Shown here: positions 11,308 to 22,280 of the stretch, piece after piece
Position numbering within the stretch: the first letter of the stretch is position 1
Layout of the letters: each line of letters opens with the position of its first letter
NCBI GenBank assembly: GCA_030704615.1
Contig: CM060732.1
Location: 31,973,053 to 32,037,052 of the forward strand
Reading direction: 5' to 3'
DNA: 64,000 nucleotides
Source: Takakia lepidozioides
Taxonomy: Eukaryota; Streptophyta; Takakiopsida; Takakiales; Takakiaceae
Notes under the pieces: generated by a model
What the model was told of the DNA's origin: nothing
The model's database searches: none
What the model saw: only the letters and a program-made list of their open reading frames with translations
Position numbers and translations under genes: made by a program

Positions 11308-12561
11308 TCACCCCACCGTGCGCCTCTCCACATTGATACATGTAAGATAAAAAACTAACTCGGAATGCACCAAGTCCGTCAAGGAAACAGGTTCATCCCG
11401 CACTTCAGTGTTAGAGCCTTGGGGAAGAAGAAGAGCACGTCGCCCACGTAAAATATGATAGATCAAGTATGGACCGTCGATCTTGAGCTTAGATTTGCAT
11501 GCATGCTTGCCATGCTGTAATCGAACGCACACGGTCTGTCCCACCTGAAACATGTTAGAATACTTGACACGCTTGTTAAAATTACGGGTCTGGGTTAGTT
11601 GAGCCTTATCAATATTCATCTTGGCATCATGGATAGACACCGCATGAAGATCCTCAACAAAGGTCTCAAGATCAACTGGGTCAGCAACAGTAGAAATAAG
11701 AGGGGTAGAATGCAAAGGAGAAACACATTTGCGACCATACAACAACTCAAAAGGAGTCTTCTTGGTGCTAGCATGCACGGCGGTGCGATAAGCAAAGAGA
11801 ATAGGGGGAAGAAAGGTATCCCACTCCCTGGTAAGTGCGCCATTCTTCTCCAACATTCGGCAAAGAGTTTGGTTGAAGCGTTCCGTAAGACCATTGGTCT
11901 GGGGATGGTATGGGGCGGTGGTGGAATGCTTGACACCGAAATTGAAGCAAACCACCGTGAGGAGCTTGTTACAGAACTCTTTGCCCTGATCCGTTAGTAT
12001 CTCCCGAGGACACCCATGCTGCATCAGGATCTCATTGAAGAAGAACTGAGCTACAGCATCACTAGCCTTGGAACGCAAAGGCCGGACTTCTACCCACTTA
12101 GTCAAGTAGTCGGTAGCAACACAAAGGTAGCTTCGACCCTTTGATGTGAGTGCGAGAGGTCCTACCAAGTCAATGCCAACACGAGCAAAAGCATGGGTGA
12201 CAGGCAAAGGCTGCAGCTCATACAAGATCCGGGCCCTAGGGAGAGCAATGTTAGCACAACAACCTTCACACTTAGAGATGAACTCGGTGACGTCTCGGTG
12301 AATTCCCAGCCAATAGTATACCTCTTGGATGCGGGCCACAGTTTTCTTGATACCAAGGTAACCTGCATACAATGAACAATGCAAACGCTCCAATAAAGCA
12401 TTCAGCTGGCTCCGTGGTGGCACCTCCAAATAGCATGGCACTCCCCCTCTAGTGAGATCCTTGAAAAGCTTCTCACCCATAAAACGGTGAGTAGACACAT
12501 GATAGAGAATTTGTTTACGCAAGGACTCGGAAAGGCCAGCTGGCGAACGCCAGATTGGCAT
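11308..12561 (-). CDS. pol: Integrase of gypsy element B
   Basis: This 417-residue minus-strand frame covers the integrase end of a Ty3/gypsy polyprotein. The zinc domain is at residues about 60-115 (LHCSLYAGYLGIKKT, then CEGC), with Tyr where the second His is usual. The catalytic core is intact: RVGIDLVGPL, EILTDQGKEF and TNGLTERFNQT give D, D and E. The C-terminal DNA-binding part has VGQTVCVRLQHGK; no chromodomain is visible. Integrase inserts element cDNA into the genome. The start shown is only the first ATG of the frame; the polyprotein continues upstream on the same strand after frame changes. This is the best preserved integrase in the window. Confidence 0.85.
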   Translation of the reverse strand: MPIWRSPAGLSESLRKQILYHVSTHRFMGEKLFKDLTRGGVPCYLEVPPRSQLNALLERLHCSLYAGYLGIKKTVARIQEVYYWLGIHRDVTEFISKCEGCCANIALPRARILYELQPLPVTHAFARVGIDLVGPLALTSKGRSYLCVATDYLTKWVEVRPLRSKASDAVAQFFFNEILMQHGCPREILTDQGKEFCNKLLTVVCFNFGVKHSTTAPYHPQTNGLTERFNQTLCRMLEKNGALTREWDTFLPPILFAYRTAVHASTKKTPFELLYGRKCVSPLHSTPLISTVADPVDLETFVEDLHAVSIHDAKMNIDKAQLTQTRNFNKRVKYSNMFQVGQTVCVRLQHGKHACKSKLKIDGPYLIYHILRGRRALLLPQGSNTEVRDEPVSLTDLVHSELVFYLTCINVERRTVG

Positions 12562-12889
12562 CGCTGGAGTAGCGCAGCATGTAGCTGATCATCCATGACT
12601 GCGCTGCACATAAGAGGTAGACAATGGGTTTTAGAGAAGGTGGTCTAGAGTGCCTGCACCTATGATTTCCAGCCAGGGATACCTTCACCTCATTTGTTAC
12701 TACTCATGGACAGCCAAATCAGGCCTTGAGGCTCAAGCCAATAGTCACACCGGAGTGCAGCAGCTGAATCACAACAAACTCGGAGGCCTAAGAGAGAGAA
12801 GGACTGAAACACAACAAGGAACTTCCACCAAACTTATCCAAATTCTCACGAAGCGATAGATCCACCACACATACTAACACACGAATAAA

Positions 12890-13537
12890 TCAACCAGGAT
12901 CATCCAATAGGCTGGACCAGCCCCAAGCAGACAATATGCCATGTGAATCCAGGGCCAAGGGTTGCTGATCTGCACAAAGAAGGTTGAGAAGAGGGGCAAG
13001 ATCAGGAGGAGGGGTAGCATTAGCAGCAACCAGGTCATCCAAGGTGAGCATAGGCCTGCTGACAGGAGGATCAACCCGCGTGAGTGCATCAACATTCATG
13101 TTACCCTTGCCCTTCTTGTAGACTATATCCATGTCAAATTCCTGCAGGTACATAGCCCATCTAACAAGTTTGCCATGAAGTTCCCTAGGCTTAACAAGAG
13201 CCTTTAGTGGAAGATGATCAGTCTCTACCACAAACCGGCTACCATGTAAATATTGCCGAAAATGCTTCACACCAAAGACCAGGGCTAGACCCTCCTTATC
13301 AGATATGGAATAATTCCTTTCATGACGATCAAGACAACGAGATGCATAAGCTATGACATGCTCCTTGCCTTCTACTACTTGACATAAAATTGCAGAGATG
13401 GCAACATCAGATGCATCAGTCTGGAGCAAGAAATGTAACTCAAAGTTGGAAAACATCAGGATGGGAGCTGAACACAAAGCCTTGCAAAGGGTGTCAAAAG
13501 GCAACCAGCTAGGAGAAGGTCCATTCAAACCCGGCAT
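12890..13537 (-). pseudogene. pol: RNase H domain of gypsy element B
   Basis: The frame reads LQTDASDVAISAILCQ, VIAYASRCLDRHERNYS, DKEGLALVFGVKHFRQYLHG, FVVETDHLPLKAL and KKGKGNMNVDALTR, the standard Ty3 RNase H order. It degrades the RNA template during reverse transcription. It overlaps the RT frame by about 29 bp in another frame (13509-13537), which shows a frameshift between RT and RNase H. About 330 bp separate it from the integrase frame; part of that linker is non-coding in all frames. Confidence 0.85.
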
Positions 13538-14051
13538 CTTTGCATGACACCTTGGTCAGAGGGTAAACAAGCTTGGCAAAGTTCTTTATGAAGCGCCTAT
13601 AATAAGAAGCCAGACCAAGGAAGGATTTGATACAATGTTTATTCCTGGGGATAGGAAAGCCCCAAACAGACTCAAGTTTGGCAGGATCAGGAAGCAAACC
13701 ATCTTTGGACAGAATATGACCAAGGAAGTGTAGCTCAGGCATGAACAGCTCACATTTCTTGGGCTTCACTTTGAGACCTGCAGTGCGCAATTTGCTGAAA
13801 ACACGCTGCAGATCAGCTAAGTGAACATCAAAGCTAGCTGAGTAAACATTGATATCATCGACATAAATTAATGCACACTCCCAGCGAAGATTGCCCAAGA
13901 CAATGTCCATGAGGCGTTGGAAAGTAGAGGTGGCATTGCACAAACCAAAAGGCATGGTCTCATATTGGTACTTACTCATGTGACACACAAATGAGGTATT
14001 TTCCTTGGCTACTTCAGTAAGAGGAACTTGCACTAGAAGCATTCGTGTCAT
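13509..14051 (-). pseudogene. pol: Reverse transcriptase of gypsy element B, 5' truncated
   Basis: The 180-residue frame starts inside the RT palm: VQVPLTEVAKENTSFVCHMS, then YETMPFGLCNATSTFQRLMD, the catalytic ALIYVDDINVYS and FLGHILSKDGLLPD. The first catalytic Asp motif, the fingers and the protease are absent, because recognisable sequence stops at about 14045. Here it meets unrelated DNA and then a LINE on the other strand. The missing part and the Gag remnant at 17.5-18.3 kb (same strand, correct order) suggest one element cut apart by later insertions. Confidence 0.85.
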
Positions 14052-14500
14052 TTACCACTGGGATAACGACTCATTTTGAGTCGTAAAAGTCAGAAAACTG
14101 GGATCGACTGGAAGTTACAACAGACGTGGTAGTTGGGTTGGACATCCAATGATTGGAGTGGTAAAGGACGCAGACGCGCGAACAACTGCTCAGCGATTAA
14201 TGCGATTAATGCTGAAGAACCACGTGGCGTAACCAGGCGGGCCGCCCGTGTGTCTGACCTTTTGGGCTGACTTTGACTTTTCCCTCCGGATGAGTGGACC
14301 GACTCACTGAAGCGCGGTGACACATGGATGCGGACGTGGACGACGATGTGGATGCCGACGTGGCGGCGCCATGACGAGGGCGCAACCACTGCTTTACTAC
14401 TTTACATGAAGTGCTCGAAATTACTTGAACAATCATTCATAGTGATTCATGCTTTGGAGTTTTGGTGTTTGTAGTGAGTCGACTAGTAATCCCATTAATA
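14052..14500. other. Unidentified insert, possible MITE-like DNA
   Basis: It starts ccactgggataacgactcat and ends near gtgtttgtagtg (about 14477). Paired gactcattttgagtc and gagtcgact motifs lie near the ends. It separates the broken RT from the LINE. Two minus-strand frames (14090-14389 and 14206-14436) show no domain. Confidence 0.35.
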
Positions 14501-14504
14501 TGCC

Positions 14505-15720
14505 ATCACCCTGACCGCGCGCGCTCAGGCCTCGTCATCCGGGCCCCTCACCCATGAGGCTCTACAATGGGCGCGCCTCGTCGCCTCTTCCTCCCCTCCG
14601 CCATCACTATCATTATTCTCACTCAACAAAGTTCACCTAATCACCACCACCCCCTTCTCCAACTCCCCCCTAGGTAACGCCACTAGCTGCCATTGAACCC
14701 AACCACCTCCGCTACAGGCGCACCCTGCCCTTCCTCAAATATCTCCGCCACAAATAACCCACTATAACCCTGTTGCTGTTAGTCCAGAAACCCCCATGCA
14801 CCTCCATACCCGCAAACTTCCCCACTCGCCTCAATCATCTTTTATCCGGCACCCATGGCATGTCCCTCACCATCTACCCACCCTCACCACCACATAGTCC
14901 TCCCTTCAAATCAACCTATAAGCCAAAACCAAACAAAGATTGGGCCATGGCACCCCCCCGCCCTATCACCATCCACGATATAACCTCCACGGATGCCCCC
15001 CCGGTACATTTGGGCCTATCGCCCCCAAATCCCCCCCACTTCATTCACACTATACTGATGGCTCCCACTCCGGCTCAGGAGCCGGATACGACATCTACCA
15101 CGCCGCCACTAACAATGGTACCGCCTACCGACTTCCCGGCCCCACAACCATACTACGTGCTGAACTCATGGCTATCTTTGAAGCTCTTTCCCAACCCACT
15201 CCGTTTCCCACGCCATACTATATTTTTTACGGATAGTCTCACTTCACTCTTTCTACTTCGTAACCCACCTCGCATGTCCTCCTCCCATCACCACCACCCC
15301 GATTGTAACCTTATTACTGCTATTATTAACCTTGCTATCTCCATCAACAACCCATCCATATTATCAAAGTCCGCTCACACACCGGTATTAACGGGAACGA
15401 GGAGGCTAACCTCCTCGCGCAGCTGGGGGCCTCCAAACCCCCGGTTGAGCCCTCGGCTGACCCCATACATATTTCCCTGCACACCCATTCTGGCTGATTC
15501 ACCCGGTTCCTGGCCCCCCCGAACCCCGGCCTATCCGTAACCTCCTTACTACCTTAGAAGCCAGCAAGCAAGCCGCTGCTTCCCTCAGCCACACCAAACT
15601 GCATATTCAAGCTCATTTTGATACAAGGATCGAAACTGCGTCTCTGACTGACTTTGTTCGGCCAAGTGGCAATTTGCATGGTCTGTTGAACGATCATGCA
15701 CATGTATACGGTGTGACGCA
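14505..15720 (+). pseudogene. 3' end of a C-rich LINE, with RNase H
   Basis: The plus strand is very C-rich and G-poor. A ribonuclease H domain is readable across frames: HYTDGSHSGSGAGYDIYHAA and LPGPTTILRAELMAIFEAL (frame 14940-15236), then IFTDSLTSLFLLRNPPR (frame 14773-15540), then in a third frame VRSHTGINGNEEANLLAQLG (about 15370-15430). The order TDGS, E, TDS and H-x-G-x-x-G-N-E matches RNase HI tails of LINE ORF2 proteins. At least two frameshifts make it non-functional. The RT and endonuclease parts are absent, unusual for a LINE, which normally keeps its 3' end continuously up to RT; other DNA has replaced them. Confidence 0.75.
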
Positions 15721-16370
15721 GTGATGGAAGCTACGTCAGCCTCTGCTTCCGTTCACAACGAAGGTGTTGATTTGGGCATTTGGCGCTGGCTGTGCAGGTC
15801 CACCCAACACAGTTCAGAGACAGAGGAGACATGTGACCTTTGTATCCATTTGGGGACCGAATGGTTTCCAGCAACGAGCTCTTAGGAGATCTACAGCCGT
15901 TTTTCTTCCCCAAATCACAGATGAATGAAGGTCCATTAAGATTGAGTTTTTTTTCTCTCAGTTTAATGTTTTTGTCTAATCCTAGGAAGAGAGGGGCGTC
16001 GCCCCGAGGTCGCTTATCTTAGAGGTATTAGTTGATAGCTGGGATTAACTAACCTGGTTGCGAATCATTGCTAGGGTCTACGATGCCGAGAGACTGAACG
16101 ACAATCAAGTAACGTCAACCAGACCTCCAAATTATTTGTAATTTCCCACAACTTCCCTACAACAATGATTCAAGATCTCCAGCGTGAAGGAAGTATTAAA
16201 GGTTGCGCAATTTGTCTTCCCACTTTCCAGGTCTGGACACCTAATGCATGGTTGAACGCTGTTGCTGCCCAATTGAGTCTTGAAAACTCTCACATTTTCA
16301 CCAACATGTTGCAGAGTCATGGAACTTGAATGCCCAAGAACTTATCACATGGATGGACTTTTGTAACCAG
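15721..16370. other. No confident gene; contains one copy of a local duplication
   Basis: The segment 16251-16343 resembles 16916-17024 in the same orientation. No domain is readable in either. Confidence 0.5.
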
Positions 16371-17024
16371 CACTACAAGAAAAGGGGGGGGTTTTCGACG
16401 CCGCAGCCACGCCTCGGCGTCGTAAAACAGCCCTTTTCGGGCAGGGGGGAAAACCCAAATTTGCGACACCCGGACGTCGCAAGCCCGTCGCAAAAAAAAC
16501 GTTGCAAATTTGCGACCAATGGGGGTCGCAAATAGGCGAAACCGTGATTTGCGACGCCCGGGCGTCGGGAAAAAACAAAAAAAACAAAAAAAAACCTACT
16601 CTATAATGCAGAATTAGCACCGTCCGGGGGTCGCAAAGTGCGACGCCCGGAAGTCACAATTTAAGGGTACATTTAAATTTAGGTGGGAAAATTTGAATTT
16701 GAAATTTGAAGTGATGTCAGCTCTTCCTGCTGCTGTAATTAAGGGCCTGATGAGGCATACTGTGGGCAGTTGTCATTCTAGTGCCAAATCCTGGTGTGAT
16801 GGTGGCTTTGTCTTCTTTCAATTTTAAATCAACTTGTAGCACCTGATTTAATGGTCAGTAAATGCATTTTTCAGATATAGAGTGAGTGGTTATCCAACGT
16901 TGAAGTTTGCGGCCAGTTTGAACACTGTTGCTGCCCAAGTGAGTCTTGAAAACTCTCACATTTTCACCAATAGTGTATACAGAAGTGTTGCTACAGAGTC
17001 ATCAAACTTGAATGCCCACGAACT
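16251..17024 (+). repeat. Direct duplication flanking the CACTA end (16251-16343 and 16916-17024)
   Basis: Both arms share gttgctgcccaa.tgagtctt and gaaaactctcacattttcac, then cttgaatgcccangaact. The second arm has about 16 extra bases in the middle. The CACTA terminus lies between them. Confidence 0.75.
16371..16665. mobile_element. CACTA transposon terminus
   Basis: It begins CACTACAAGAAAA, the canonical plant CACTA (En/Spm) terminal inverted repeat. Subterminal palindromes follow: tcgacgccgc...cggcgtcg near 16395-16420 and gcgacgcccgggcgtcg at 16551-16567, plus repeated tttgcgac units. CACTA transposases bind such subterminal repeats. The opposite terminus (TTTTCTTGTAGTG) was not found nearby, so this is a truncated end or a small derivative. 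Confidence 0.7.
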
Positions 17025-17535
17025 GGGTTTACTTACTGAGGTTTGGGCTCGGGGGTTGTTAGAGGGCTGTCTGGGACTTGGACAGTTTTATGGGTTCTGT
17101 GGGGTACCCTTAATTGGGGATGGTAGATTTAGACCAACACAGGCCTTAGGGGAAGTAGACAGGCTTGCACAGTTAGACACAGCTTCACACAGCTTGTCAC
17201 AGTCGGATACAGCCTGACACAGCTTGTCAATAGACACTTTTCGATGTACTCCACCACAAACTATCTAATCATTTCTGGCACACTAAAGTGACATCTGACG
17301 CACAAATCCGACAAACACTTAAATTCAGATACGTTCAGTACATGGGACATCAGCGTAATCACACCTTCTGGCCAACCATATACCCATCGCCACACTGCCC
17401 TCTTTGCTCCAACATATCGCTAGACACAACCATGCAGTATGACATATATATAAACTTTTACTGCGACGTAATGAAACCATATGGTTCTCACCAAGCTGAT
17501 TCCCCCAAGAACCTTGTGCATTTTAAGATTAATTT
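17025..17535. other. No confident gene; short CACAGCTTG-type repeats
   Basis: The region 17155-17235 holds loosely repeated cacagcttgtcacag/gacacagctt motifs. The plus-strand open frame 16882-17217 runs through them and has no domain. The 3' part meets the truncated end of the minus-strand Gag. Confidence 0.5.
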
Positions 17536-18290
17536 CTACTAACATAGTCTTGTCATTGACAAAATGACATCGCTGAGCCCAATTCTGAACAGTGGAAGAC
17601 AACCCAAGGAGAAAATACCTTTTAACCATACGATCTCTCTCTGCAGGGTCTATGATATTTTCAACATCAGCAAATTTAAGATCCATGTAATACTTCCACA
17701 AGGATTCCCCAGGTTGGTAAGTCCTAGCAGAAAGCTTGGCAAAGCAATCCAAAGGCCTCTCAGGAGGTTTGAACAAGGTCTTTGCCCATTCCACCAGAGT
17801 TGCCCAGTTGAGACTGGGATCATCCATGACAGCCGCATGTAGTAAGTCACGAGCTGGCCCCTTCATGCTCATCCTTAAAATCGCCATTTTGAAATTCTCA
17901 GGCACTCCATTGACACCAGCAATTACCTCAAACATCTGAAGATATCTATCAAAGTCTTCTCCCATGGTATATTTTGGGTAAGGTTGAGTAGTTAGCTGAG
18001 GGATCAAATGACAAGGCAGGCTATGGTTAATGTGACCAGGGAGGACAGACCCATGAGCAGGGCAACAAGGAACCATAGCAGCAGTATTACCATACACATA
18101 TCCAATATTAGATGCGGAATTACAATTCATTTTATCATTGCTGGCTGATCCTACAGCAGTAGAAGTTGACAGATGTGATGCCACCGTGCCCAGGGGGAAA
18201 GCAGGTGTTGCCACATTTGGCTGAGCAGCAGGGTAGGTCGACTGCAAGTGGGTCGTCAATTTCTCACCATAATACCCCCACCACGCCATT
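17536..18290 (-). pseudogene. gag: Gag of gypsy element B
   Basis: The minus-strand frame from about 18290 has a low-complexity N-terminus (residues 1-110) and then a Gag domain: GEDFDRYLQMFEVIAGVNG, FKMAILRMSMKGPARDLL, WATLVEWAKTLFK, PGESLWKYYMDLKFADVEN and YFLLGLSSTVQNWAQR. This is the capsid region of a Ty3/gypsy element. Recognisable Gag stops near 17540, where the frame runs into unrelated residues; the zinc knuckle and protease are missing. Strand and order agree with the pol remnants at 11.3-14.05 kb. The upstream side is cut by a C-rich plus-strand LINE-like block. Confidence 0.75.
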
Positions 18291-19060
18291 ATACAAGTAA
18301 TCCTCAACCTCATCCTGTTCTCTCTGCCACACTCGCTATCTCCCTCACATCTTACTCACTCTCTCTCGTTTGTAAAAATCTATCTTGCTGCCATTCCGCG
18401 TTCATCCGCACCCATACCTCGTCAAGGTGTCTGGCCCAGCCTGGCCCTCCATCACCACACAAGACACCCCCCATCACACAGCACGGCTCATTACCACTCC
18501 GATTCAATCAACCCCCCAACGTTTCAATAGCTGACGTAATCCCTTCCCTGTCCCCTATCCACTACTCTATTCCCCAAGTCCATTACTCTACTCCTCTCAT
18601 CTCCCAAATATTCATACACAACACAAGCCCGCAAAAGAGCAACTCTCCTAATACCCGTGTGAATTCACAACACATCCTTAATTTCCAACTAGAGACACAA
18701 CGAGTAAATTCTCAACAAGCATCTTATCTCCTCCCAGCCACTCTTGTGCGGGCCCTCTGCTTGTATTCATGCTCCATTAATGCCCATCGCCAGTGGCCCC
18801 CCCCCCCTTCAGAGTCATATCTGCCAAAATCGAATGCTTCGATCTCAATCCATCACAGCGCCACCACATTCTCACATGCGATCTCCCTCCCCGCTGCCTG
18901 CCCCTGGCAACATACTCTCGCCAACCTCCAATATAACCGAAAACCTTAATGCCTCCCCGCCCAGCCGCAGCACAAGATCGCCGCTCATTAGAAAAAAAAT
19001 GAGGCCAACGAAAGGCTGTCCCATGTTCAACTTGGCCCCTATAGCCGCTCAAGGCGGGTA
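18291..19060 (+). mobile_element. C-rich LINE-like fragment (probable 5' part)
   Basis: The plus strand shows the same extreme C-over-G bias as the two LINE pieces at 14.5 and 33.7 kb, with long open frames (18248-18949 and 18744-19061) rich in S, P, T and H. The open frames are a by-product of low G and A content, and no ORF1 domain is clear. The link to the LINE family rests on composition and style only. Confidence 0.4.
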
Positions 19061-19261
19061 GAGACATTTCAAATATCCGTGGTCGATTTGAATGGCCAGC
19101 GTGGCAAAATTGGTTCCACGTATGACGTCTCCACCGTGACGATGTTTCCACCTTGGCAAAAAGGATTCCACGTAAGATGTTTTGGCGCGCTTCCGCGCTG
19201 GGTTCTGGCGCGTTTTCTCCCGCCGGGTTTGCGGGCTTCTTCCCTCGCCCGTTTCTTCCCC

Positions 19262-19474
19262 CTAGTTCTCGCAGCGTTTCTTACCATCTTGTACGCGTCG
19301 CTTCGTGCAGTGTGCGTCGACACCCTGAAGCACATGATCATGTCCTAGAACAGGTGCTACTTTAATCTTGTTCCTCATATCAAGCAGTTCAATATCATCA
19401 TACACTTGTTGTACGTTTGGCAAACGGTCCTCCAGAAGGTCACCTTTATCCTCGTGATGGTTGCTAGATTCCAT
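19262..19474 (-). CDS. Small unrecognised ORF
   Basis: A 70-codon minus-strand frame begins MESSNHHEDKGDLLEDRLPN and continues through VQQVYDDIELLDMRNKIKVA. The first 45 residues are protein-like (acidic, balanced), the tail less so. No family is recognised and no splice site or promoter settles its status. It may be a piece of a captured or transposon gene. Confidence 0.25.
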   Translation of the reverse strand: MESSNHHEDKGDLLEDRLPNVQQVYDDIELLDMRNKIKVAPVLGHDHVLQGVDAHCTKRRVQDGKKRCEN

Positions 19475-20097
19475 AATGAACTAGCAGTCTGAATTGTTGA
19501 TCTTTGGCTGAGTGCTGAGTGCGGTCTTTTCCTCAGTTGGTCTAGACAGCTCTTGGAATCAATTAAAGTCCAAGTTTTCAGCTCCTAATCCCTAAACAAT
19601 CACATTCGTGTGTGGGACAGCTAAAGTGAAGTTAACTCTTGTCAATGCGATGGCACTGGCCCGGGAGAGAGAGATGGCAGTTACGTACAAAGTGACAAAG
19701 AGTTCATTTATCATGTGATGACTGGCAGGGCCAGCAGAGTTTGTAGGAAATGGAAAGAGGGCATGAGGCAAGCCCTGGCTTGTCGGGACAAGTTGAGCTT
19801 TGCAGGCTGGCGTGCCGATGACGGTGCTATTTCTCGTCTGGTAGATGTTCATTGCAACCTTCGGGAACTTAACATGCTAGGCTTTCTTTTCATAAACCTC
19901 AGCTCTGCTTACATCTTGAGCTTCGCTCTGGACATGTATAATCATCGTTGTCAAAACAAATTAGGAAGTGTTGCACACATTGAGGAAGTGTTGCAAGTAC
20001 TTTCAGGGGATATTACATGTACTTGTATTGTTTTTCCCTCTTCATGGTACGAATGCAGAAAAGAATTAACCCTGGTCATAAGTTCTATCTAGTGCAG
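19475..20097. other. No confident gene
   Basis: Unremarkable sequence up to the splice acceptor of the first NDUFAF5 exon. The 125-codon plus-strand frame at 19715-20092 has no domain. Confidence 0.5.
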
Positions 20098-21189
20098 GAC
20101 GGCACTGAAGCCTGATGGACAGTTTCTGGCAGCCCTGTTTGGAGGCGAAACTGTGAGGTTGGACCTTTTCTCTTGATTTTTTCCACTGCCAGTTGCACTG
20201 CAATTTGAAAAGGGTGTGCACGCTCATGCAAGAGTGTTCAATTTGTGTTGTAGAGGGAAAATCTTGCGCTCATCTGGTAGATGTATTTGGATATGAGACT
20301 AGTCTTCCATGTTGCCCTTATTGAGACTGCTTCTGTCTCTTTTTCTGGGGGGTTTTCAGGGAAACTGAGAATAGCATGCACAGTGGCACAGGTGGAGCGT
20401 GAAGGTGGTGTGAGTCCTCGCATCTCGCCTCTGGCTCAGGTGAGTCTCTTCATTTTGGTGTAGGAATGAGGACACACACACATAAGCTAATAGGGGAGAG
20501 AAACAAGGGGTTGGCAATGGGTTATATGCAAGTGACAATTGTCAAAAGTATGTTCATTGTGGGTGATGAATAGGTACGAGTTGCACTGCCTGCAGTTGTT
20601 GTGGACGAGTACATTGTGCGATATCCCAGTGGTGTGATACCTAGTAACTCTAATTGATTTGGATTGTTGGAGAAGCAAGCCATTTGTTATGTCTTGCATT
20701 ATACAAGCTACCTACATACAGCACAGACCGTCATTCTGCTTTGGAATATCTGTGCTTCAGTATTTGTGTGCTGCCAGACATAGGCATCCTGGAACAAAGT
20801 TAAAAACAGTAATGTAGAGTATCAGCAGAATTAGGGAAGTGAGACAGAGATAGCGATGTATACAATATTTATAGAATTGTACTCATGGTATGTTCCCAGT
20901 CAAGGTGTAATGTCCATGCAGCTTGGTGGTATGAAGTGTGTTACCCCATTGCCGATCTATTACTACCGTTGTCCTGCCGGTCACATTGTAAGGCATGCCT
21001 GGAGGGTAAAGACTGTGCTGGATGAGAGAAATTATGTAAAATCGTGAATTGTCTTGGTCAGGGTTTTACCAGTCTTGGGGCCTTTGCATAACAACGTCAG
21101 AGCCTGTATTGACTTATGTGCAGCAATTGAGTTGATTAAGCACTTGCGGGCCATGGGGGAAGTCAACGCTGCTCGTCAGAGGAGTTTGG
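20098..21189 (+). pseudogene. NDUFAF5: NDUFAF5-like gene fragment (complex I assembly methyltransferase), four exons
   Basis: Exon pieces encode the C-terminal half of the mitochondrial complex I assembly factor NDUFAF5, known to modify an arginine of NDUFS7. They are 20098-20157 (ALKPDGQFLAALFGGET), 20360-20439 ([25 protein letters not shown]), 20574-20631 (ALPAVVVDEYIVRYPS) and 21124-21189 (IELIKHLRAMGEVNAARQRS). Introns are GT-AG and the phases fit, so this is a genomic copy, not a processed one. Lesions are one extra A in exon 2 (GAAACTG, about 20361-20367) and loss of about 11 conserved residues after VR at the start of exon 3. The N-terminal SAM-binding half and the C-terminus are missing. 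It is probably a captured fragment, not a working gene. Confidence 0.8.
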
Positions 21190-22114
21190 TATAATTCAAC
21201 CTACATCATTTTTCTTTGTTACCTAGTGTTTAGGGCACCATGGACACATTAGGGGCTCCTGGCCCAAACCTGCTCAGCATTGACGGCAATGGCATAGCTC
21301 AGAGTACCCATTCATTTTCTATCCTCTGTTCCTCGAGACACTGGTTTTCTAGCAAGTAAAAGTTGTCTTAATCTATTGAGTGCGACAGATAGCAATGCCT
21401 AGAGGAGGGAGCTGCCTGCACATGACAACATGACAATTGCTACAGCAAAGGTAATAGCTCTTTAAATGGGAAATTCAGTTGTAAATCTGAACATGTTTTT
21501 GCCCTACATATTGCCACTTGCTTGTGGCTTGCTGCTTGCTTGAGTGTGAGACTGCCTCTGGTTGGAATTCAGGGGGGACTTCGAATTGCAGGTCGGTGGA
21601 GGTCTGCCCAGCCCTCGAGGCTACAACAGCCCAGCCCTCGGGTTTTACCAGTCTTGTATTTGATTGGTGATGTGAGGTGATGTGAGGTGATGTAATGTTG
21701 CATTTGATTGGTGGCTGGCAGGGCTTTCTTAAGTTCAGCACACTTCAGGAGTGGATTGTTTATCAGCCATTCAGAATTGTGGCCTATGGTACGTGATATT
21801 GCAGAATTTTGAACAAAATTGATTGGTGAGGACCAGCAGGAAAGTGCTGGCGATATATCATGATTCAGGAACATCTGATCTGGTTACTCTCTACCTCAAG
21901 GTGGCGCTCTACTTTTCTTGACTGGAATTGCTTAGCTTGGGAGGGATATACTGATATACTTGGTGATTGGCGCGCACAGGTGGCCATCAGGGTCGGGAGC
22001 CAGTGTATGAGCAGTTAGATTTTTTGTTTCAGCTTTCACGGTGCTTCCTGACCAGCTTAGTGGGCTGGTTGAATGGACTTGTTTTGATTTGTGTTTTTCG
22101 GATAATTGTTTCAG
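21190..22114. other. Spacer between captured fragments
   Basis: No gene is clear. A stretch at 21412-21450 (gagggagctgcctgcacatg, then acaacatgaca) resembles the reverse strand near 27545-27590, so a short sequence is shared between the two regions. An intron-like run with tttcag leads into the next exon. Confidence 0.45.
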
Positions 22115-22246
22115 AAGTGGTGCAAGGGAAAGCAGAAGGAGAAGGTAAACAACTTAGTGTTGTTCGATCAAGGCACTTACGACAAGCTGCTGAGTGAAGT
22201 GCCCAAATACAAGCTCATTACCCCTTCAGTGTTGTCCGACCATCTT
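22115..22246 (+). pseudogene. RPS25: Ribosomal protein eS25 exon fragment
   Basis: After an acceptor (attgtttcag) the frame reads [40 protein letters not shown] and SDHL, matching the start and middle of eS25, a small-subunit ribosomal protein. The sequence then breaks at about 22246, at the point where the family continues with its second helical half (normally R-x-N/S-G-S-L-A-R). A stop follows and then an unrelated intron tail. Only about 44 of roughly 110 residues are present, so it cannot make a working protein. It has the same strand as its neighbours. Confidence 0.85.
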
Positions 22247-22280
22247 GGGTACTAACTCTCTGAATATAACATGTGGATAG

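Noticed and set aside
11599-12375. Plus-strand open frames opposite the gypsy integrase
   Set aside because: They are antisense shadows of a well-supported integrase frame.
14773-15540. 255-codon open frame as a novel proline-rich protein
   Set aside because: It is a by-product of C-rich LINE sequence; the RNase H domain runs through it in several frames.
18248-18949. 233-codon open frame as a host gene
   Set aside because: No start context, domain or splice signals; the C-rich, G-poor composition alone keeps the frame open.
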